Shown piece after piece: positions 51,559 to 62,272 of a stretch of DNA of 64,000 bases. The first letter of the stretch is position 1. Every line of letters begins with the position of its first letter. The DNA lies in contig CAUYUJ010012570.1 in NCBI GenBank assembly GCA_963575745.1, positions 126,001-190,000 of the forward strand, read 5' to 3'. Both the position numbers and the translations under genes were made by a program. Under the pieces are notes generated by a model. The model was not told where the DNA came from. It searched no databases and saw only the letters and a program-made list of their open reading frames with translations. This DNA comes from Prorocentrum cordatum. Its lineage: Eukaryota; Sar; Dinophyceae; Prorocentrales; Prorocentraceae.

Positions 51559-51574
51559 CGGTCCTCCCATCTCG

Positions 51575-52105
51575 TCAGAGGGCGTCCGCGCGCCCTTGTA
51601 GCCCCATGTGTATAGCATGGGATTGCCCAGAATACAGCCTCGCCAATGATGCAGTGTAATCTGCATCGACTCCTTGGTGCCGGAGGGCGTCAAAGAGAGG
51701 CCCGTATTCGATCCCGTCGAAAGTGTTGCGTAGGTCCAGACTGGCGCACCACAGCGGCACCTGCCACTCTAAGCATTTACCGCACGCCATATCAAAGACC
51801 AAGAACGCATCATCGACCGAGTGGTTCGGCCTGAAGCCAGCCTGGTCTGGCCCTTGCGCCTGCTGGAGGACGTCACGCAGACGATGGTACAGCATTCGGG
51901 AGTATATCTTGTAATGTGTCTTGAGTATGGCAACTGGTCTCCAGTTTTGCGGCTGTGCCAAATCCCCAGACTTAGGAGCATTGCAAACAACGTGTCTTTC
52001 CAAGACTCTTCCACTTCTCCAGTCAACAGAATCTGGGTGTAGAAAACAATAGCCATTCGATGAACGTGCCGGAAGCATGCTTGAACATCTCCGCAACGAT
52101 GCCAT
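51575..52105 (-). pseudogene. LINE reverse transcriptase, N-terminal half
   Basis: 176 aa frame with NWRPVAILKTHYKIYSRMLY, QGPDQAGFRPNHSVDDAF and motif A as LWCASLDLRNTFDGIEYGPL (the catalytic Asp is kept; the usual Lys in LRKAFD is Asn). It ends LYSGQSHAIHMGLQGRADAL near motif B. No YADD/FADD motif follows, so the catalytic core is truncated. Upstream in the same strand, 52258-52626 encodes a basic linker (QELLRQRRARPYG, RAELRSRKARRTEQI). Confidence 0.85.
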
Positions 52106-52279
52106 CAGTGTCGGCGCCCTTCTTCTTATTCAAAGCCCAGAATATTTTTTCAGCTTCATCCTGGTGATCTGGGGATGTTGGTGAACACGCGTCGGTCGGT
52201 CATCTCCGGTGGCGGCACGGCTGTAGACGAGAAGATGTTCTCCAAGAAGCCCGCCAACTATTCAGTAGAAAATTGCGCA

Positions 52280-53448
52280 TCAACTACATCTTTTCCTTTT
52301 TGGTCTGGGAAGAACTTTGTTGCTGCGAGCCGTTGTAGATCGCAGAACTCGCCGAGGATCTGTTCGGTGCGCCTTGCTTTTCTGCTCCGCAGCTCGGCGC
52401 GCACAACCCTGCGAATACGTTTGGAAATGTCCCGTCTGGGTGCGGACCCGTATGGGCGAGCACGACGTTGACGCAAGAGCTCTTGGAAAGCAGTCAGTTT
52501 GCTCTTCCTGCTGTTGGACGTACCCTGGTGCATCGGCGGCAAAGCACGCGTCCAGGTCGGACAGATTCCCTGGCGGACGATCGTGCAAATATGCGTCGAA
52601 ATCGTGACCGTAATCAGCATCACCACGTGGTTGCCAACCTCGGTGGTTCCGCTTCTGCTGGCGCTTCCGGGTACGGATTCTCATAGTCAAGTGTGCAAGT
52701 ACGGCCTTGTGGTCCGATCCCAAGCTTAAGAAATCAACCGCTCTACTGCCCACCACGTGAAGGGAGCCAGGCACTAAGAGGAAATCAATGCACCTTGTGT
52801 GTCCAAGGCTCAATCGAAAAGTCCACGCGTCTGCGTAGTTCAGCCTGGGTGGAAAGTTTGCTAATTCAAAGTCATGGCACGCTACGAACTCATTCAGTCT
52901 TTGCCCCCGTGGGCCGATATTGTATTGCGTATGCCAACCGCCACCACTAATTTCTTGACTTCTTCCTCTCTGGGCCGCGCGCGCCATGTTAGCGAGCTGG
53001 TCGTAGAACTCTGTGAGCTCATCCAGAGAGAAACTAGCATGAGGAACATAAGGAGGGAGCAGGGAGGAGGGAGGAGGGAGGAGGGAGGAGGGAGAAGGGA
53101 GGAGGGAGGAGGGAGGAGGGAGGAGGGAGGAGGGAGTTGAACTACATGTGTATGGACGTTTCCCCAGTGCGATGTCTAATCTGATCATGCGGCCAGCCTC
53201 CGCAACCACCCTGCGAATACTCTGGACGTGGCGCTCGTGCACCAAGACGCCAACGCCCGCAGCAGCATAACCATATCTATAGAAAACTGATGCCCACCTT
53301 CTAATGTAAGTTCTGTTGAAAGCGCCCCTGCGTCGCTGAGCATGATGATATCCCAATCAACATCTGTCAACTCAGCCATGAATTCAACTATTTGCGCATT
53401 CGTTCGTAATCTCGCATTCTTACTGTGGACATGCAAATCCCCTGTCAA
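52280..53448 (-). pseudogene. LINE endonuclease (EEP family), frameshifted, with minisatellite insertion
   Basis: The N-terminal part (53185-53448) has VDWDIIMLSDAGALSTEL; related LINEs have a Glu in the LSE position and here it reads Asp. After a frameshift near 53285 the frame 53356-52280 continues AAAGVGVLVHERHVQSIRRV, is interrupted by PSSLLPP repeats (53052-53137), and resumes FSLDELTEFYDQLANMARAA. The C-terminal motifs CIDFLLV and GSDHKAVL (the catalytic SDH) are intact. Known role: nicks target DNA to prime reverse transcription. Confidence 0.82.
53052..53137. repeat. (GGAGGGA)n minisatellite inside the LINE endonuclease
   Basis: About 12 units. Keeps the minus frame open as PSSLLPP. 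Confidence 0.93.
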
Positions 53449-53484
53449 GGTAGGGGGTGAAACGTGGTTTGACCGGTGCTGACC

Positions 53485-54542
53485 CTATTTGGCCAATGGC
53501 TTCCCTTTCCCTTTGCCTTTGTCCCTAACTGCCTCTAAAGACTTCTGGCATTTTTCGCACAACGCCTTGTAATCACCGTCGCTGTGGAGATACCCCCAAT
53601 TCTTCCACTCCTCGCTCAACCACTTGTTCCCCAAACAGGTAGCAGACAGAATCGTCTCAGCACCGATCTTCAAAGTACGAGCCACATCATCAACTTTGAT
53701 AGCTTTAGAGTTGTACCCCCAATTGGTGAGCAGCTTCTTGAAGCCAAGGACGCGTGCATGGACAGGTTGGTCTTGATTCGCCCACACTCTTTTTCCAGAG
53801 CACGTGATGGATGCGGTCCGGAACTTGTGCACGACTGCCTGGAGGTCGTCCGGGTTGGCCATCTTGCCAAAAACGAGGCTTGAAAATGTGTCTCCCTTGA
53901 TGAAGATGCCGACGGGTGGTGAAACCTTCGCCTTGCGAATCTCCATTTTGATGAACCTCCTCTAAAGAAGAGAGCCCGTCCAAACCACCGAGTATTGCAG
54001 TCACAGCGTCTGCTTTTTCCACTCGGCGTCGAGAGATTCTTCATCATGGTCTCCAACTCTGTCAAGCGGTCTTGCACTGACCCCCGGGTGATCTCCGTGC
54101 CATCCGAGCGCGGAGTGTCTTGGGCCGACGTTGTTTCCAGTACCTCCACTCGTTGCGAAATGGTCTCCATGTCTTGCATGATCGGTTGCAGAGCTCCGTC
54201 AAGGTCGTCGCGAGAAACACTATGGCTGATATGTCTTGGCGTATTGACGCCAGATGCTCCTCCAGACGACGCGCCATAGAAGAAACGTGAACGAATCGTT
54301 CTCCTGTGGGTGCTGTTGTTGGAAGTCCCAGGGCAGCTCCTGCGACTGCGCCCGCGGTGTTCTCCCCCGCTGACGGCCCAGAACCTCCTGTCCCTGAGCC
54401 CCTTCAGGCCTCGGAACACATTGGCGAACATTCCTGCCACACTCAGCCGTCCAACGCCTCCCTTTCCCCCCCAGTGTTCAGAGTCGGCGGTGGGCCAGAC
54501 GAGATGCACCTCGACCGCAGCCTCCCCCGCACGTGCCAGCAT
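53485..54542 (-). pseudogene. LINE ORF1-like protein, frameshifted
   Basis: The 5' part (to about 54020) contains a heptad-like segment, GALQPIMQDMETISQRVEVL and QDRLTELETMMKNLS, a probable coiled coil. After shifts near 54020 and 53965 it continues MEIRKAKVSPPVGIFIKGDT, FSSLVFGKMANPDDLQAVVH, then a basic KGKGKGKPLAK end. Such coiled-coil plus nucleic-acid-binding ORF1 proteins chaperone LINE RNA (known). The order and strand match the endonuclease and RT below. Confidence 0.68.
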
Positions 54543-54591
54543 TGAGTTTTGGAGGGGGAGGGGGAGTGTTCAGTAATTGTTTCCCTCTACC

Positions 54592-55075
54592 GTTGCTCCA
54601 CTGTCGTCCTCAGGCCCACCCATCGAACATCAGCCTGGTCCCCAACGGGCCCACGACCTCGCCGTCCCCGGTGGCTCAAGCAGGGTCAAGCTCGGGTGGC
54701 CCACGGCATCGCTCGGACGTGTGCATTTTTCCTTAGGCGAGGACCATCGAGGAGCATCCTTGATCATGTGGCGAAAAAACCACGCACGAAACCGAAAAAA
54801 GCACAGGGAATGGATGTCCGAGCGATGGCCAGACCCCTTGCTCCACTGTCGTCCTCAAGCCCACCCATCAAACATCAGCCTGGTCCCCAACGGGCCCACC
54901 TCGCCGTCCCTGGTGGCTCAGGCAGGGTCGAGCTCGGTCGGCCCACGGCATCGCTCGGACGTGTGTATTTTTCCTTAGGCGAGGACCATCGAGGAGCATC
55001 CTTGATCATTTGGCGAAGAAACCACGCACGAGACCGAACAAAATCACAGGGAATGGACGTCCGAGCGATGGCCAG
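54592..55075. repeat. ~245 bp tandem duplication
   Basis: TTGCTCCACTGTCGTCCTCA at 54593 and 54838. Landmarks CATCAGCCTGGTCCCCAACG, TCGCTCGGACGTGTG and GGAGCATCCTTGATCAT appear in both copies, which are about 93% alike. Confidence 0.92.
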
Positions 55076-55315
55076 TGGCCGGAAAACGTTTCCCAGTTTT
55101 CTTGTACTCAGCAGTATGAGATCCGTCCTCACATCCTACACTTCGCCACCACATCGATGGCTTTGACTGGTACCCCTGTGAGGCAACTTTTCAAACCCCA
55201 CAGGGTCCACAGCCCACTTCAATGTCTGCTTGACTTGGCATCCTTCCAATGCCAGTTTGGATAGGGATCGAAGTCAGGTCGTGGACGCGCCTCGCTCGCG
55301 GTGATCATCTGAGGC

Positions 55316-55520
55316 CAATGTGTTCGAGCGCCTCCTGACCTGCGAGACCTTCTCCCTCGTCGAGGCCCGCGAGCAGATCCTTCAGCTGCTCACGAGCAAC
55401 CCGGAGACGCTGCTGGAGCTGGCCAAGGACCCGGAGATCCTGAAGGTGCCGGCCGTGATGCAGGACTTGCTGATCAGGACCTACAACCTGCTGGGCGTGG
55501 GGTCCAAGGCCGAGGGCAGG
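55316..55520 (+). CDS. Exon-like stretch of unknown gene (tentative)
   Basis: The frame encodes MFERLLTCETFSLVEAREQI, then LQLLTSNPETLLELAKDPEI, then PAVMQDLLIRTYNLLGVG, with nearly all codons ending in G or C and a helical, leucine-rich pattern. Preceded by TCTGAG (possible acceptor) and followed by low-complexity sequence, so it may be one exon. No family recognised. Confidence 0.42.
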
Positions 55521-56019
55521 GCGCGGGCCGTCCGCTCTCCGATTCCACCACGTGCTCGGATCCGGGGATGGTGGCAACGATGCCTGCGACAGTAATGCGG
55601 ATGGTGATGACGGCGACGATGATCGTGATGATCGTATAGCCGTATCGCGGCGTGTGCCGGGCCCTCCTGTCCTTGTCTCTGGGCCCTGAAGCAGATCGCC
55701 AAATGCCCCTGCCTCCCTTCCTCTGCGCTCCTCGCACGCCCTCCTCCTCTCCTTCTCTCGCCCTCCGCCCCACGCCACGCTCCCAGCTCTCCCGCGTTTG
55801 CCCCTCCCTCGCCCTGCGTCTCTCTCTTGTGAGCTCCTTGGCCGCCCTCCCCCCCCCCCCCCTCCCCGTGCACCGGGAGCGCGCGGCTCGGGGTCGGGGT
55901 GCTGCCCAGTGTGTTTCCGCGTGGCGCCCGCGCGCCGCGCGGCAGCCTGCGCAGTGCCCCGCCCCTCCTGGGTGCTGCCCGGGCGTGCCGCTGCCGTCGC
56001 ATTGTGTCGGCGACTACAA
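55521..56019. other. No gene supported
   Basis: Pyrimidine-rich with a C run near 55848-55863. Confidence 0.45.
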
Positions 56020-56183
56020 TGAAGTCGGGCCCGGCCCTCTACAGGGGGAATATCCAGAAACAGTCAAAAAATAGTCAGGGGACGGATTTTGTTTATACCA
56101 ATTTTTTGAGTATTTGAGGATATTTCTTGACCATGTCTATTTTTCGTCCACGATCCCCCTGTAGGGGGACAGGCCCGACTTAC
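56020..56183. mobile_element. MITE-like element family A, copy 5
   Basis: TGAAGTCGGGCCC ... GGGCCTGTCCCC-type right end in inverse, finishing CAGGCCCGACTTAC. Exact flanking duplication GACTACAA (56012-56019 and 56184-56191); the identity extends to CGACTACAAT if the end bases are counted as target. Confidence 0.87.
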
Positions 56184-56439
56184 GACTACAATCGGTGCGG
56201 TTGCGCCAGGGTGCGGTCTGCGAGTTGCTTCGTGGCGGCCTGTGTGGGGCCTTCTGCGAGAGACAGTGTCATCGGTGTCGTCGTCTCGAGCGCGACACTG
56301 TCGTCCTCGATGTGTGCTCCACAGTACCAGAAGGAGCGACAGTGTCATGTGATTCGGCCGCATTGAGTGACAGTGTCGTCCGTTTCCCGGGGGCGGGAGG
56401 GGCATAAACGACGGGAGGCAAGCCGCACCCTTCGCAAAC

Positions 56440-56930
56440 CGCAGCCACTGTAGTCGCCGATGTGTGGCGTGGCGTCTTGCGCGGTGCACTTCTCTTCTTG
56501 GGATGCCGCCAGGCGCGCAGCGGCCGCAGTCTTGTCGCGTTGCTCATGGGGGGGGTCAGCGGAGTGGTGCCTGCGCGGGTCGAAGTCGTACCTCGCCGTC
56601 CATGGGTGATGCCAGGCGTGCAACCGTCGCCACTTGTGTTGCGTCCTTGCGTATCCAGCGGAGTGGCGTCCTAAGCGGATCGAAGCCAGACCTCGCACTC
56701 CGTGCGTGCAGCTTGGCGTGCATCTGTCGCCGCCGTGCTGCGCCATTTAGGGGTCCAGCGGAGTGGAGTCTTACGCAGATCGAAGCTATGCCTCGCCCTC
56801 CGTTGTTGTAGGCCTGTCGCCACTTTGCTACGCCCATGCGGGGTCCAGCGGAGTAGCGCCCTCTGCGAGTCGTCGCAAGGCCTCGCCCTACTCTTCTCAT
56901 TCGGGTCTGTCACGAGAGCCATCCAGGACA
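56440..56930. repeat. Diverged ~100 bp satellite, array 3
   Basis: About five units with TCCAGCGGAGTGGCGTC, GCAGATCGAAGC, CCTCGCCCTCCGT and CTGTCGCCACTTTG near 56468, 56560, 56660, 56760 and 56850. Same order of blocks as the arrays at 39 and 45 kb. Confidence 0.78.
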
Positions 56931-57250
56931 AAGGTTCCTCCTCTGGCGTAAAGGCCACGTCCGAGCTAGGCAAGGCCACGACATCTATCAGGCCTCACAG
57001 TGTGGCAATCTGATGAGGCGCCCTGAGCCTCATCTCGTGACACTCTGGACATCTCGCTCGCTCAGGGCCCCGTCCTCGCCGGGGGTTCTGGGGCTACCAG
57101 CCGCTCTGGCTGCGGGATCAGTCCCAGCTTCCAGCTGCAACGCATCAAGGTCTTGAAAGTCGTCGCGGCGAACACGTCGAAACACACAACCTCCAGGGCC
57201 TGTCTTCCATCACCACCGCCACAAGTTGGAGGGGGAGAGGTTCCTCTTCC
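56931..57250. other. No gene supported
   Basis: Nothing recognised. Confidence 0.4.
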
Positions 57251-57252
57251 CC

Positions 57253-57772
57253 CTCCTCCTCCTCCTCCTCCTCCTCCTCCTCCTCCTCCTCCTCCTCCTC
57301 CTCCTCCTCCTCCTCCTCCCCCTCACCCTCCACCCCCTTCCCCCTCCAACCTGTGGTGGTGGCGGTGGAAGGCAGGCCCACCATAACCACGTGCGGGTTC
57401 TTGCACCTCCAGGGGCCCGCGCGGACCTCTCGGGCTTCCGCGCTCGACCCCCTCCGGGGCGGCGCGCGCGCGGCCTCCCACGGCGAGCTCCGCGCGCTAG
57501 CGGAGGGGGGCCCAGCGCCCGACCCCGGGACTCCGCGAGGACCTCCACAAGCACCTCCTCCTCCTCCCTCCTCCTCCTCCTCCTTCTCCTGCTACTCCTG
57601 CTCCTCCTCCTCCTCCTCCTCCTCCTCGTCCCCCTCCTCCTCCTCCTCCTCCTCCTCCTTCTCCTCCTCCTTCTCCTGCTCCTGCTCCTCCTCCTCCTCC
57701 TCCTCCTTCTCCTGCTCCTCCTTCTCCTGCTCCTCCTCCTCCTCCTCCTCCTCTTCCCCCTCCTCTCTTGCT
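57253..57772. repeat. (TCC)n tracts
   Basis: 57253-57330 and 57555-57772, split by GC-rich sequence. The tract is bracketed by the inverted phrase AGGTTGG / CCAACTTG-like (57222-57235 and 57340-57352). Confidence 0.92.
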
Positions 57773-57899
57773 CACAAGGCTTCCGTCGTTCCGCCGACCC
57801 CCGGAGGAGGAGCTGTGCTCTTCCGATCTCGCGCGCCTTGTTTGCCGCTCTCCGTCGTGCTCCCTGCGCGTAGCGTTGTGTGTCCTCCTCGCCTCTCCG

Positions 57900-58255
57900 C
57901 GTCTGCGGCGAGGCTGCTCGTGGGCCTCCTGGATGTCTCTGGGGCGGCCTTGTCGGAGCCCCCGCTCGGGGCTCCCGGGGGCGTCTTGAAGCCCTCTGGG
58001 GGCTTCTTGGGAGCCGTTCGGGGACACGCTGGGAGTGTTGGGGCAGTCTTGTGCGGGAGGGCTCCGTGGGCTCCTCTTGGGCCCCATCCTGGGCCCATCT
58101 TAAAAGCAGGTTTGGCTGCCTTGAGGACCTCTTGGGTCGTCCTTGGGCCCTCTTGGGCCGTCTCTGGGCCATCGCGGGGGCTTCCTTGGGCCGTCGTGGG
58201 CTGGTCTGGCGGGGCCTCGTGGGCCGCCCAGGGCTTGCCGAAGCCCGAAGAGGCA
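57900..58255. repeat. GGCCTCTTGG-family repeat, degenerate
   Basis: CTTGGGCCCTCTTGGGCCGTC and related units. Confidence 0.7.
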
Positions 58256-58324
58256 AGCGGGAGAACACGTCCAAAGACCTCAGGAAAACCCGTGCCCTGT
58301 ACAGATTCAAGCCCTCTTCCCGTA

Positions 58325-58522
58325 GACGGGCTAACGGCGATGTAGGTAACGGCGATGTAGGTTTCGGTAGTGTGGGAACGCGTGGCTCGCGCTTTCCTAC
58401 AATTCGCTGTGTCGTGTTCGCTCGATCCGTTCGCAGACAGGAGATGTAGGAAACTGTCGTTCGGGATGTTCTACGATGTAGTTCCCAACATCACCGTTGA
58501 GCAACATCGCTGTTAGCCCGCC
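58325..58522. mobile_element. MITE-like element, single copy
   Basis: Ends GACGGGCTAACGGCGATGT and, reverse-complemented, GGCGGGCTAACAGCGATGT, with pairing continuing for about 40 bp through AACGG(C/T)GATGT. About 198 bp. No clear target-site duplication, no second copy in the window. Confidence 0.65.
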
Positions 58523-58985
58523 CTTGGTCTTCGGGGATCCCGTGGAAACCTCTGACCCTCCTATGGCGCCGTGGGCATCTCGAGGAGGCCGCGGGCGGTA
58601 GCTTTGGAGGCACCCCGCGGGCCCCGACGGGTGCGCTGCCGAGCTCGTTCCCCCGGCCCCCCCTCCCCCTGGCAGGGAGTGCAGTTCGGGAGTGTGCAAT
58701 TTTCGGGGGCCCCCAAGCGGGGTGGTGACCACACCGTGTGGTGAGTCGGTGGGGATTCGGGGTCGCCGCACGGTTTTGGGACTCGGGTCGTTCTCCGAGG
58801 ACGTCTCGGGCGGCTGGAGCCTCCGGGGTCCCAGGACCGTGCGGTGACGGACCGTGCGGTGAGGTCTTTGCGGATTTCGAGGTCACCGCCGGGTCTGTCA
58901 CGACACGGTTTTGGGACACCCAAGCAATGATGTTCGCTCGTGCTGTGTCTCGCGTCACCCAGCTGGCCCTCTCGGGGGGACGCGT
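58523..58985. other. No gene supported
   Basis: Short repeats of GACCGTGCGGTGA near 58840-58865. Confidence 0.4.
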
Positions 58986-59038
58986 GCCTCGGAGGTGCTG
59001 GCAGGCCAGCGGCACTGGTCTGCCAGCACCTCCGAGGC
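58986..59038. other. Perfect 19 bp stem hairpin
   Basis: GCCTCGGAGGTGCTGGCAG (58986-59004) and its exact reverse complement (59020-59038) around a 15 nt loop. Function unknown. Confidence 0.85.
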
Positions 59039-61285
59039 GCCTGCCAACAAATTCAAGAATCAAGTAACATTTGACTTGGCAATTTCAATTCGTAGGCAAT
59101 TCAATGTTGTAGTCGTCGAGCTATATGAAGTGCCCCATCAGGGGAGTGCGGGTGGCGGATTTGATGGTGTCGATTTTTTCGTGAGGGCCGAAGCTGCCCA
59201 CTCCCACCAGAATCCCATGCGAGGAGGCTCGTCAGCTGGCGCACAGGTGGATTCCATGGGCTCGACCCGTCTCGATCCCTGGGGGACTGTTGGACTCCTG
59301 GGGGGTGGGGGGGAGGGGGGGAGGAGACAGCCAATGATCTAACATGCCTTCACTCCTGACAATCGGGGGTCGGCGGATGCTACCTGGCATGGGTCAGCGA
59401 GCGCGTTCCACCACTCGCGGAGCGTCTACTACTCGCAAACGTCAGTAAACACATACACCTGTTTGCCTCGATGCCATGGATCATAAACTCGCCCGCGACG
59501 GATGCAGGCCATTTGCGAGCAGTGGCCCTGCGGCGGGTAGTGGCACGCGCCCGTCTCGTGGGCGAGCACCTGGCGCATCGACGAGGTCGGCCCTCTCGCT
59601 CGCCACAGACATGGGGGGCACGTCCAGAGGCGGCGGAAGAGCTGCGTCAGCGGGCTCGCCGCAGAGAGCTCGGCGGTCCTCCCCCCAGCGCCCCCCCCCC
59701 CACACGCCTTGCGAGGGCGAGACGATGGCCGCGAGGAGGGACGAGGGAGGAGGCGCCGAGGAGCCCTTCTCTCTGTTCCCTCACCCCCTCCTCGCTCTTC
59801 CTGCCTTCTCGCTCTTCCCTCTGCTCCTCCTCGCCCCCTCGCTCTTCCTTCCGCTCCTCCTCGCTCTTCCTTCCTCTCCTCCTCTCCTCCCTGGCTCAAG
59901 GCTCAAGCCCCAATCAGTCGGCGATTATCCCCTTTATTCATCGACTCTGTGCCATGGCATGGGCCACAGAGCGATGCAATGCATCGCTGAGCAGTACAGG
60001 CTCTTGGTTGGAGAGGATGGCAATACAGACCGGACCCGAGGAAGGAACGCAGAAAATTCGCATAAGTGATCATCGAGAACACTTCGACCCGATATCGGGT
60101 GATCAGTTGGATATAATCCGCCGGCTAGGTGAAGTCGAGTCCCCCTCTTTGCGTGCAGGAGTGCAGCCCCATCAAAGTGTAAGCACCCAGTCCTATTGGA
60201 GTCAATTGCAGCAGCAGAAGGTACAACTTGGTATGTCGAGGTGCCCAAGTTGGGGTCCGTCGGCAAAGTTCCCAAGGTTGCACTTTCGGAAACTGTTGTG
60301 GAGCAGTCAGAACGCACCCCAAACGCTCGTGACACTGTCAGCAGTGACGAACTGAACTGAGATGGCATCCTTCTCGTGAGGCGAGTCACGCATCCAGCAA
60401 ATAGGATACGATCATGGAAGCAGGGGCCACAGTCGACGATCTCAGAGCGAGCATTCATCGCATATGGGTTGGTTCACCGACTTGACGACCAGACAAATTA
60501 CATAGACCTGATGTTACAATCTGACAGCCAAATTGCGAATTGCAGGTCAACGTCTCCAAATCCAACTCACACAGAATTAATTAGCCAAGGATGAAGCTGA
60601 GCAGCGCTATAACCTTATGCATCGTTATTGTCTCTGACGGCGATTTCGCAGCTAATTTCACAATAAGACCGGAGACCTGGTGAGCAAGACCGACGAGTTT
60701 TTGGAATTGATCTACATATCGCACAATTGATGACCGTGGTGATGGGCAGTATCTCGCAACCGTATGAGAGGGAAACGCGCCCCTTCTTCGCATGGCGTTT
60801 CATTATCAAACTGACGGGAACGATTGTTTCAATAAGTCAATAATGCCCTGAAGCAATCGTGTACTTCGACATCTGAGTTTCGGCGCTCCGGCGCCCCCGC
60901 CGAGCCCTTAGAGGACCGCTCCCCTGGAGAGTTCATCGGCGCCTTGTCTTGCCTCTCTCTCCCCCCATCCCACCCCCCTCAGCCCCCATCCTTTCCTCCA
61001 TCCCCCTCCTCCCTCTACCTCTTCCCCCCTCCCCCACAAACCCCCGAGGACCCGATCATGCCCGAGTCGCCAGCCCCAGGAGCTCTTGACCCTTTTTCCC
61101 AGGACCAGCGTTTCTTGTTTTAGTTGATTGTCGGAAGGACCCGGGGCTCGGAAACTGATCCCGGAGATCGAAGTCGATGGGATTCCCCCAAGCGCGATTT
61201 TCCCAAATCAGAACTTGCATCCGTAGGTGTCCTAGCGGGTTCATCTGTGTAGATGACCTCGCCGATTTCGGTGGCCGGGCCCAGG
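59039..61285. other. No gene confidently supported
   Basis: A double GGCTCAAG (59893-59908) occurs without the rest of the spliced leader. The plus frame to 60355 after it has no domain. On the minus strand 60615-60809, RVSLSYGCEILPIT recalls the LLYGCE-type segment near the end of LINE ORF2 proteins; a LINE fragment is possible but unproven. Confidence 0.35.
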
Positions 61286-61386
61286 TGCCCAGGGGTGCCC
61301 GGGTGCCCGGGTGCTCGGGGGTGCCTGGGTGCCTGGGTGCTCGGGTGTCCGGGTGCTCGGGGGTGCCTGGGTGCCCGGGTGCCCGG
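61286..61386. repeat. GGGTGCCCGGGTGCTC minisatellite
   Basis: About nine 9-11 bp units. Confidence 0.88.
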
Positions 61387-61474
61387 CAGCTAGCCTTAAG
61401 ATATCAGAGTGAGGGGGCCGAACGCTCATTCTTTGTTCCCGGGTGCGTGGCTGAAGTGCGGATCCGTGGTGAGG

Positions 61475-62045
61475 ATTATGTTTGTTTGTTGTTGTTGTTG
61501 TTGCTGTTGTTGTTGAACATTATTACTTCTAAAGAATAATTATTGTTGGGACCCCTGGTGCATGGCCCCCCCGCCGCGCCTAGGCCGCAGCCACATTTTC
61601 ATCATTTTCGTGAGGAAGTCTCAGGCAAAACGATGTCATCCAGATCTGGTTGTGTTGTTACGATCGGTTTTCCCTTGCAAGAAATAAGCTAAAGTGGACA
61701 TTTCTTGTTCTAACATAACCAAACTTCAAGAATCCCTTGCAAAAATTAAGGTAAAGTGGACATTCGCGCGCGCAAGACGAAATCCTTCCAAAACCTTAGT
61801 TTTCGTAGCGATTTTAACATAAAAACATCAAAACACCAATGGTTTTTCAAAAAAAAATGTCAAAATTCATCCCGCGCGCTCTTGCGGATTCGTAGGAAAC
61901 CCAACACTTTTTAATCATTTCTGTCAAACGGGCTTTTGCGAGCAACTTTTTCGAACTTCTGCAACAACGGTTGCGCACCTGCCAGGGCCATCATCCCTGT
62001 CAAATAATACCATGCGGGACACATTCGTTTTTTCTTCGCGCGCGC
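61475..62045 (+). repeat. ~560 bp direct duplication, copy 1
   Basis: Begins with (GTT)n, then ACTTCTAAAGAAT. Matches 62273-62830 over most of its length. Contains several internal copies of CCCTTGCAAAAA, then AAAGTGGACATTCGCGC. AT-rich, no ORF of note. Confidence 0.88.
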
Positions 62046-62078
62046 ACGCCGTCGTCGTCGGCCGCGGGGCCCTGAATA

Positions 62079-62252
62079 GTAGCCACGGTCGTCCGCATGC
62101 CACGAAGTGAAGTGTCCGAACGTCATAGGGCGGGAAGCTGGGTGTGGGTGGTGGCGAAGAGTCGTTTGGAAATTTGGTAGAGCTTGAACCGGCCCCCCCA
62201 CAAAGTGGGGGTATTGCCCGCCTCCTATGAAAACCCTGGCACTGGTGAGAAC
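62079..62252 (+). repeat. ~174 bp conserved dispersed repeat, copy 1
   Basis: About 90% identical to 63821-63994. Contains AAATTTGG followed within 20 nt by a hairpin (CCCCCCCAC/GTGGGGG). The reading frame is not preserved between copies (one-base indel), so it is probably non-coding. Could be a SINE or small-RNA-derived repeat. Confidence 0.75.
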
Positions 62253-62272
62253 GGAGTGTCCCCACGTGCTAG

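Larger units (their letters stand above)
51560..54545 (-). mobile_element. LINE-type non-LTR retrotransposon, decayed
   Basis: Read on the minus strand in the order ORF1 (coiled coil plus basic region), endonuclease, reverse transcriptase, as in non-LTR elements with an apurinic-type endonuclease. Several frameshifts, a minisatellite inside the endonuclease, and loss of the RT 3' half including the YxDD active site mean it is not autonomous. No poly-A tail or target-site duplication was identified. Confidence 0.85.

Noticed and set aside
59889-59910. Double GGCTCAAG suggesting tandem spliced-leader relics
   Set aside because: The rest of the leader is missing and no credible gene follows, so chance is likely.
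60581-60809. LINE ORF2 C-terminal fragment (SLSYGCEILPIT)
   Set aside because: One short motif only, with no flanking support; mentioned but not called.
62079-62252. TTGGTAGAGC as a tRNA D-arm / A box
   Set aside because: No anticodon or acceptor stem can be folded around it, and the B-box-like stretch is on the other strand.
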